Origin: Planctomycetaceae bacterium UBA4655
GTDB lineage: Bacteria; Planctomycetota; Planctomycetia; Pirellulales; UBA1268
Assembly: GCA_002405515.1 (NCBI GenBank)
Contig: DHLZ01000103.1
Location: 32,413 to 45,177 of the forward strand
Length of the DNA: 12,765 nucleotides
Direction of reading: 5' to 3'
In this document: positions 7,401 to 11,600 of the stretch, in pieces
Layout of the letters: every line of letters begins with the position of its first letter
Numbering within the stretch: the first letter of the stretch is position 1
Notes under the pieces: model-generated
What the model was told of the DNA's origin: nothing
What the model saw: the letters and a program-made list of their open reading frames with translations, nothing else
Database searches by the model: none
Made by a program: the position numbers and the translations under genes

Positions 7401-8610
7401 GCAGCGTCACGTCGCCGGATGCCAGATCGTCGAAGCTGTCGCTGGCGTAGATTTGGAGCCCGTCCTCGCCCAGCGTCATCGAGGCGGCGGGGGTTGCGAG
7501 CACCGAGGCCCCTGACTGCGCGTTCAGGCCCAGGGCGCGGATGGTTGACGCGATGGTCAGCGGCCCGCGAACATCGAGCACGACGCGGCCGGCGTCGGCA
7601 GTGACGCCCGACTCGGAAACCACGAGGTCGTCCACGTCACGAACCGAGATTTGGCCCGACGTGTCGCTGCTTATCTGAACCGTGTCGAAGTCGTTGAGGT
7701 CGCTTTCCAGGCTGACGATCCCGGTGGTCGTCGTGCCGGCTCGGCTCACCACCTTGAGGGAGGGCGCGACGATGGTGGCCGACGCTCGCTGCGTCACGCC
7801 GTCCGTCCCATCGAGCACGAGCGTGCCACCGGCCTTGAGGTCGTAGTCGATGTCGAGCGGGGAGTTCGACCGCAGGGTAAGGTCGCTCGTCGCGGTGACG
7901 GGGTTGAAGAACGTGATCGACTTGGCGCTCTCCACCCGGATCGTGTCGGCCACGAGCGGACGGTTCGTGCCGATGATCACCTCGGTGGCGCCGGGGTCGA
8001 GCGACTGCCAGACGACCCCCACCTCGGCGTCGCCCGTGTCATTCGAGAACGTTCCGTCAATCCGAATCTCGTCGGCCTGGGTGAACGAGACGGCGTCGAT
8101 GTTGACGATGTTCAGGCTGCAGTTCGCCTTCAGCGCCGTCGTCTGGCACGTGAAATGCCCGCTACCGCTGGCCCCATTCCCCTCGAAGACGAAGCTGGAA
8201 AGATCGAAGGCACTATCGAAGGGAACGATGCCGAACGACACCCGGTTGTTCGTTGATACGGCGGGATCGGCGACGTTGACGACGATCGAGCTGACGGGGA
8301 ACAACACGAGTTCCGTGAGCAAGGGTGCCGACAGCCTCGCCGCGAGCACGTTCGTCGAGACGCCTCCGATATTTTGAGAGAGAACCGCGAACTCGACGAC
8401 CGCCGAATTGTCGGAGCCGGTCATGTTGACCGCGAGAGTCTCGGTCGCATTGTCATAGGCGTACGACACGGCGAGCATGGCCCGCGATTCGAGCTGCTCC
8501 AGCGCACGCATCCCGCTGTCCGGCCGCCGGGCCGGCTTCCGCCGATGCGTCGACGCGCGCCGATGCGGGCGTGGTGTGAACAGCTCCGCAATCCCCTTCA
8601 GTCGCGACAT
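1438..8610 (-). CDS. Giant planctomycete-type beta-repeat and right-handed beta-helix surface protein (2390 aa)
   Basis: Start chosen at ATG 8610-8608: a GGAG sits 8 nt upstream, while the upstream in-frame GTG at 8619 overlaps that GGAG. Visible regions: Arg/His-rich leader (about residues 15-36); LEQLESRAMLA at 37-47, resembling the planctomycete N-terminal LExRxLL-type motif; beta-strand repeat stalk to about 1580; LRDMI...VFDESG...LFDG segment at about 1582-1644; right-handed beta-helix with Asn-ladder coils (about 1675-2255; NVIGGATETFANTISHN is typical); beta-sandwich-like end at about 2274-2366; a Pro/Ser-rich tail closing in PPTRVPNR. Two Gly-rich GY modules (about 868-949 and 1252-1332) interrupt the stalk. 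The only cysteines form two pairs: 155/164 and 2345/2364. No classical hydrophobic signal peptide or membrane anchor is evident. It lies 63 bp downstream of a paralogue on the same strand. Export and an adhesive or structural surface role are inferred from family resemblance; ligand unknown. Confidence 0.9.
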   Translation of the reverse strand: MSRLKGIAELFTPRPHRRASTHRRKPARRPDSGMRALEQLESRAMLAVSYAYDNATETLAVNMTGSDNSAVVEFAVLSQNIGGVSTNVLAARLSAPLLTELVLFPVSSIVVNVADPAVSTNNRVSFGIVPFDSAFDLSSFVFEGNGASGSGHFTCQTTALKANCSLNIVNIDAVSFTQADEIRIDGTFSNDTGDAEVGVVWQSLDPGATEVIIGTNRPLVADTIRVESAKSITFFNPVTATSDLTLRSNSPLDIDYDLKAGGTLVLDGTDGVTQRASATIVAPSLKVVSRAGTTTTGIVSLESDLNDFDTVQISSDTSGQISVRDVDDLVVSESGVTADAGRVVLDVRGPLTIASTIRALGLNAQSGASVLATPAASMTLGEDGLQIYASDSFDDLASGDVTLQAPIHIQAADATKLVFNRIRSAGVTLISGGLYVPSAGITTIEADGQVVVAGPIQAGSTKLDANSTTATVFDHDLTLVSHSDGITVNDVPGNDAVPTAIQATNIISFDAAATIDIRGAVFAGSRAGDATSRTASEALPAITIVGDADVVIAATGSLQTQAYENDAATFANPLLGRISIDAEAQFDLQGAILADGPVDVSSTGDVYLYGPLTARESIAVETSWGSIDVQASVRTTGWTYTSDPPAPLVVQRLPSILLAAPGGGISTSGMGTLSAGVMTTGAGAAIATVAGDVELQAQQDILLAANVVTAGGFSAGSQIGAFSLDALLQTGADGMAVISAATGVSESEFGRIVASRLDVTNTTENDIQLLAADNRIVTLTARNLAGGGINVRNNAPLTIATVAALGDVSITGSDTVTVRDSVTSAVGAVGVTSTGGGIVLRGSVTAADEISGGVRLTAHGPITELTGGVTTVSLVSGGSGYGSATTITIAAPASGGVAATARAIVGVVNGIAGVITGIEILSAGRGYAAGEQPTVTIAGGGSGALALATAQLSAAITGGAGVEITAGDDVTLLNRLTASTGDLVVASSRGSLDLSADTFRAHAAAGGVTLASSAGTVAVQQVTAQDDVTITGLRGVSVEDEIRSETGSVVMTADAGPATVRDVYALEGVSLTTARDIRVLGLVQAAEDLIRLESTSGLIEMVGDSKLHAKAGGIEIDAQGGSVELQRLSGFKNVTVNAAEAIDVLRSVVSRGGSIEIVSTNNAVNVRQLNAKQDVTVSGFKTSALAGEIVATKGDVNATSSAGGLRLNANIVAGDDITLEAQTFLEQLNRTGIEALQIISEGVDRQVTATPVPPTVTVTVAAPAAAGGRAATARAILGRRSLGNDPVGTPIFEYFIDRFEIIDAGLGYAIGEIPIVTTTGMPGAVVRGIGPTNLRNITARNNLTIHAEDDMTLLYRLTANKGDLSISSVSGDIDLGSKLLRLTVPGAKGDVSITTETGSIILPPVINIAGDITLRSFAPLTIDQQLTTRGGDVRLASTAGSLAVNANVFAADRIELSSKLGIAQNNGFMKAAELKATNMNAAGITLGSQGNDVDRFSATNVGDVTYTDADDFRVGLQTSGTMGVEVTGNVVSLSSVAPDSIIRVVAGMNYRRLNIAAGTLGGDDVGMVEFVVTSPLDNTSTAFSGRLRDMITYVSDNRANYVDDGATLPQPMTVVFDESGYVISEIQVASSLPAFRRPVLFDGGRVADSVASGRLGIRGSATAPTGITLAAGSGGSTIRETALYGFSKGSAAVLESPRNTVIDTYFGILADGVTTSANLVGLNLSGSLSRLNTIGSKTFDAETVNKFAANTDAGILIQQGAFGNLVVGNEIGIAGLAKNRDGVRVDGSNGNRIGSEEQVTPDLSPIFSNRITNNSRHGVSIVNTQATGVADTNRVQNNFVGDNAGHGVNVQTGTNVVIGGDTRFHANVFAKNAGSGVFLGGATSVNVVGNHIGVDSEATKAMGNGRMGVEVAVGSGSVRIENNRISANGTNGIGITSRTSGAVITGNVIGGLLEDGTAAGNKFDGVLILNANGNIVGKGNLISQNLRSGVSVTSADAATLAEGNRVFGSEIIHNEQHGVRITGSNRVTVGGATEDLANLIYGNKQDGVRIERHPTARTPATGNVIVNNFIGTNEFADVAAGTENTGFDIAPIFNNGFGYPVPLGNASGIVIVQGNANQVRGNTIMNNKNGIEVLGGNGNVIGGATETFANTISHNTGDGILIADRTTAGGPTPVATSNVTVSGNSITSNGGDGIEVIGSKVAVVTIGQNVTGQTVTGLPNTIQENAGNAVVVDGGQRVSLNGNAIAGEILVQNGANAGSAAPMALGSTIDVVRRSNSQLVIKGTITGPSTARYERYLIDVFHKDPFDPSAMRTFLGRQTVVTDENGRATFEFTINASIQVGDEICLTATSLVYQPGATSMLGDCIVQSLPSESPSSGTQGPRPPTRVPNR
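1487..1530. repeat. Overlapping, mutually exclusive inverted repeats at the 3' end of the middle gene
   Basis: A perfect 10-bp inverted repeat pairs 1487-1496 (CTCGGCGATT) with 1521-1530 (AATCGCCGAG). Inside it, a perfect 9-bp inverted repeat pairs 1506-1514 (GCGATTGCA) with 1518-1526 (TGCAATCGC) around a 3-nt loop, and a short CGCT/AGCG stem pairs 1497-1500 with 1505-1508. The 10-bp and 9-bp stems share 1521-1526, so they cannot form together. Neither strand has a T-run after the stem. The element lies inside the coding region (residues about 2361-2375), beyond the sandwich-like domain. Confidence 0.75.
1840..3585 (-). repeat. Parallel beta-helix coil array, middle gene
   Basis: Degenerate coils of about 20-30 residues repeat the pattern N-x-[IV]-x-x-N-x-x-x-G-[IV]-x-[IV], often followed by [IV]-G-G-x-x-x-x-x-x-N. 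Examples are NRITNNSRHGVSIV, NRISANGTNGIGIT, NTIMNNKNGIEVLGGNG and NSITSNGGDGIEVIG. This is the Asn-ladder signature of right-handed parallel beta-helices (PbH1/NosD-like). No catalytic Asp/His constellation of a polysaccharide lyase or pectate enzyme could be picked out by eye. Confidence 0.85.
3679..3867 (-). other. LRDMI...VFDESG...FDG beta-helix entry segment, middle gene
   Basis: It encodes SGRLRDMITYVSDN, then MTVVFDESGYVI, VASSLPAF and VLFDGG. This resembles the LR[DE]AI...AN...I-x-F-D...LP...I-D-G segment that precedes the helical coils in many bacterial right-handed beta-helix (CSLREA-type) proteins. It marks the change from stalk repeats to beta-helix. The FDESG codons are at 3751-3765. 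Confidence 0.65.
4480..4856 (-). repeat. GY/GDx composite module, second copy in middle gene
   Basis: VTVTVAAPAAAGGRAATARA is followed by a long linker (about 25 residues, with FEYFIDRFEIID), then GLGYAIGEIPIVTTTG and, after a further spacer, EDDMTLLYRLTANKGDLSI with SSVSGDIDL. The spacer between GY and DDM elements is longer than in the other copies. The TANKGD block is closest to the copy at the right window edge. Confidence 0.8.
5626..6005 (-). repeat. GY/GDx composite module, first copy in middle gene (full form with two GY halves)
   Basis: This is the most complete copy. GGSGYGSATTITIAAP and GGVAATARAIV form the first half, and GIEILSAGRGYAAGEQPTVT with IAGGGSGALALATA forms the second. 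The block GDDVTLLNRLTASTGDLVV follows. The internal two-fold repetition of G-x-G-Y-x-x-x-x-x-[TP]-x-[VI]-T-I suggests the module arose by duplication of one hairpin. The other copies seem to have lost the first GY. Confidence 0.8.
8470..8502 (-). other. N-terminal LEQLESRAMLA motif (planctomycete export/sorting-type signature)
   Basis: These bases encode residues 37-47 of the middle gene. They follow a strongly basic leader containing HRR, RRK and ARR clusters. The L-E-x-L-E-x-R-x-M-L-A pattern resembles a short N-terminal signature common on very large extracellular planctomycete proteins. Mature beta-rich sequence (VSYAYDN onward) begins immediately after it. What the motif does biochemically is not established as far as I know. 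A role in export or processing after the final Leu-Ala is inference. Confidence 0.7.
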
Positions 8611-8618
8611 TTCTGGCA

Positions 8619-8624
8619 CTCCAA
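8619..8624 (-). promoter_or_regulatory. Ribosome binding site of the middle gene
   Basis: On the minus strand the bases read TTGGAG, with the GGAG core 8 nt before ATG 8610. The in-frame GTG at 8619-8617 overlaps the last G of this core and so could not be served by it. The site therefore decides the start in favour of the ATG. Confidence 0.6.
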
Positions 8625-8649
8625 GGAACGAACGATCGATTCTGGGAAA

Positions 8650-8669
8650 GGCGGCCGAGTTGAGCCGCC
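8650..8669 (-). terminator. Candidate hairpin terminator after the right-hand gene
   Basis: Read on the minus strand, 4 bases after the TGA at 8674 there is GGCGGC, an 8-nt loop, then GCCGCC, followed by TTTCCC. The 6-bp all-GC stem placed directly behind the stop codon is what an intrinsic terminator or a transcript 3'-end stabiliser would look like. The T-run is only three bases, so termination may be partial, and the next gene begins only 40 bases further on. It could therefore be a partial terminator within a two-gene operon. I see no convincing -35/-10 promoter in the remaining gap. Confidence 0.4.
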
Positions 8670-8673
8670 GAAA

Positions 8674-11600
8674 TCAGGTCGTGGGAATCTCCACCGAAAA
8701 CTGCGATGTCCCGGACACGAGCGTACTGGCAAGGGTCGCCGTGGCGACGACTTCCGACGCACCGCCGACACCACCGTTGACGAACCTTCGGAAGCTTCCG
8801 ATTCCCGACGCGGCGACCGTGACGGTCACGCGGCCGAGATAGAACTGCGTGCCGTCGGCCGGCCGGTTCCCATACAGGTCCACGAAGAATCTCTGGCCCG
8901 GAGTCCCGGCGACGGTGCCGCGGACGTCGTACCGAGGCGTTTTCTGATTGGCGACGACCGCCCTGGCCATGGTGAGCGTCGCGGCCGGAATCGAACCGTT
9001 GCCGCCATTGGCAAGTTCGATCGGCAGGCCCCCGTTGTTCGCGAAGGAATTGCCGATGATCGTCACGGCCTGCGCACCGTCGACCCGCACTCCTCCGTTT
9101 TGATTATCGGCAATCGTGTTGCCACTGTCGTTGGGCTGCGTGATCGAGGGGGAACGTCCGACCACCACTCCTGACGTCGTCGGCCCAACCACCTGAACAC
9201 CGTAGCCTTGTGAATTCGACTCGATCGTATTGCCGGCGATCTTCACGGACTGCGTCCGCGCGCCGACCCGGCCCACGATCACACCTCCGGCCCCGAAGTT
9301 GCCGGAGATGACGTTGCCGCGGCCGGCGATCGGACCGCCGATCGTCGTCGCCCGCCCCCCGACGACCTGGATGCCGCCGAGCAGGTTGTTGCGAACGATG
9401 TTGCGGAAGGCGATCGTCGTTGAATCGCCGCCGGAGACGGTCACGCCAAAGCCCTGGTTGCCGGCACCGGCACCATTGCTGTCGATCCCCACGACGTTGC
9501 CCCGAACAGCGACACCGAGGGCGGCCCCGGTGCCAGCAGACGATTCCACCACGATTCCGTCACCATCATTTGCGAAGACCGTGTTGCCCAGGGCCGCCGT
9601 GGCCCCGCCGATCAGGGCTCTCGAACCGCCTCGAACCCGGATCCCGGCTCCGTCATTGCCGGAAACGGTGTTTCCAATCGCCACGTTGCCCTTGTCGACC
9701 GTCGGGGCGATGGCATCCACGAGTGCGATACCGTCGCTACGGTTATCGGATACGGAATTGCGCTGGATAACGTTCGCTGAAGAACGCTGAACCAAGATGC
9801 CGTTAAAGCTGCTCTGGGTTACCCGATTCCCCCTGACGACGTTGCCCTGGGCTTCGGAACCGGTGGTTCCGCCGAGGACGACGATGCCGCTTCCGGTGTT
9901 TTCAGCGAGCGTGTTGCCCACCCAGGCCCCGTCGGTCGACTGGCCGACGAGCTGACCAGAGGCCCCCTCCAACACGATTCCCCCGTTCAGGGCATTCGTG
10001 CCGCTCTTTGAAATCATGTTGTTGAACACGCGATGCGCGGGCTGGCCGATGGATGCCACAGCCCCGGCGATCCGGACGCCCGACAGGACGCTGCCTTCGA
10101 TGGTGTTGGCGTTGATCTGGCTGCCGTAGCCCCCCTCCAACCGCACGCCGTCACGCCCGTTGGCCTCGATAGTGTTGCCGGTGACGGCGTTGTTGAAGCT
10201 CGAGGCGGTCGACGACGACCGAAGCACGACACCGTCCCGATTGCCGGTGATCGTGTTGCCGACCCCCGCAACCGTGCCTCCGACCGTAACCCCGCTGCCG
10301 CCCACGATCGCCACGCCGGAGTTGCCGTTTGCGGTGATCGAATTCGCGACGATCCGCGTCCCCTGGGCAGGCGACGCGGCATTGACGTTCGAGATGAAAA
10401 CACCGAACCGGCCGTTGCCGACGATCGAATTCGCCTGCCCCGGCGCCGCGCCGCCGATGACGGTTCCTGACGAGTTCAGAACCGCGATCCCGTCCAATGT
10501 TCCACCGACCGGGACAGCCGACGGCGAGCCGTCCTGTCCGCCGATCTTGTTCCCGTAAATCAACGTCGCCGTCGCTCCGGCACGGACGCGGATCCCCGCG
10601 ACCTCGCTGTTGCCGATGACGTTGCCTACGTCGCCAATGCCGGCGGCCCCGATCACGTTGCCGCTGGCATTGATTCCGACCACTTCGATTCCGACGCCAT
10701 TTGCGGCCGCCGATTTACCGGATCGGTCGAGGCCCACATTCATCCCGCGGACGATGTTCGCAGCGCTGGAAAGTTGCACGCCGGCGGCCCTGAACCCGTA
10801 GACAGCGGCATCCTGCACCACCGACCCGCTCGATCCGTTCACGAGCGTCAATCCCACGGCGTTCGCCGCCGCCACCAGCGAGCCGTCGAGGCCGACGATC
10901 GTGCCGTTCGCCAGGCTGCCGTCGAACCTTACGGCATTCGCGATCCCGGGCAGTGCGGCCGCGACCGCGATCACCCCGGAGGCTTCGATGGGACTACCCG
11001 ACTCGTCGAACACGAGGCTCATGGTCGACCGGGCGGCGTTGGCATTCACGTAGCCGATCATGTTTCGCAGGCTGCCCGTGAACCCGGAGAGCAGGCTGTC
11101 GGTATTGGCCGTGGTCACGAACTGCACGCCGAGCGGCGAGTCGTTCGCGGACAACCGCAGCGCCCCGCCGTGTGTGATCCCGTCGACGACCCGCAGGGTG
11201 CCGTTGGCGACGTTGACGGTGAGATCACCCTGGGTCGTCGCCTGAACGCTCGCTGTCGAGAGCCCGTCGGTCAGGGCGAGGTCGCCGTTGTTCTGGAATG
11301 CAAAGCCTCCCTTTGACGAGACGAATAGTTCGCGAACGCTGTTCGCCCCATTGAAGTTGACCGCCGCCGGGCCAAGGCCGCGGAACTCGAACCTCTCGCT
11401 GACCAGCGACGGCGACGTGCCGGCGACGCCGCGGGCTTCGATGCTGATAGTGTCGGCCGCGGTGACGGAATTGCCGCTGAAGGTGACCGAACCAGACTTG
11501 CTCGTCACGCTCACGTCACCCGCCGTCGCCGTGACCGTGCGGGTCAACGTCACGTCCTCACCAGCAGCGATCAGGATGCCATCGCCAGCCCACAGCGACT

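Noticed and set aside
6517..7515. Plus-strand open frame (332 codons)
   Set aside because: Antisense to the stalk of the middle gene; low-complexity Arg/Gly/Asp product with no motif.
8617..8619. GTG as the start of the middle gene
   Set aside because: It overlaps the GGAG that serves ATG 8610 and has no ribosome site of its own at useful spacing.
8374..9174. Plus-strand open frame (266 codons) crossing the gap between the two giant genes
   Set aside because: It would be antisense to both genes, including the LESRAMLA leader, and the product is not protein-like beyond codon bias. No ribosome site was recognised.
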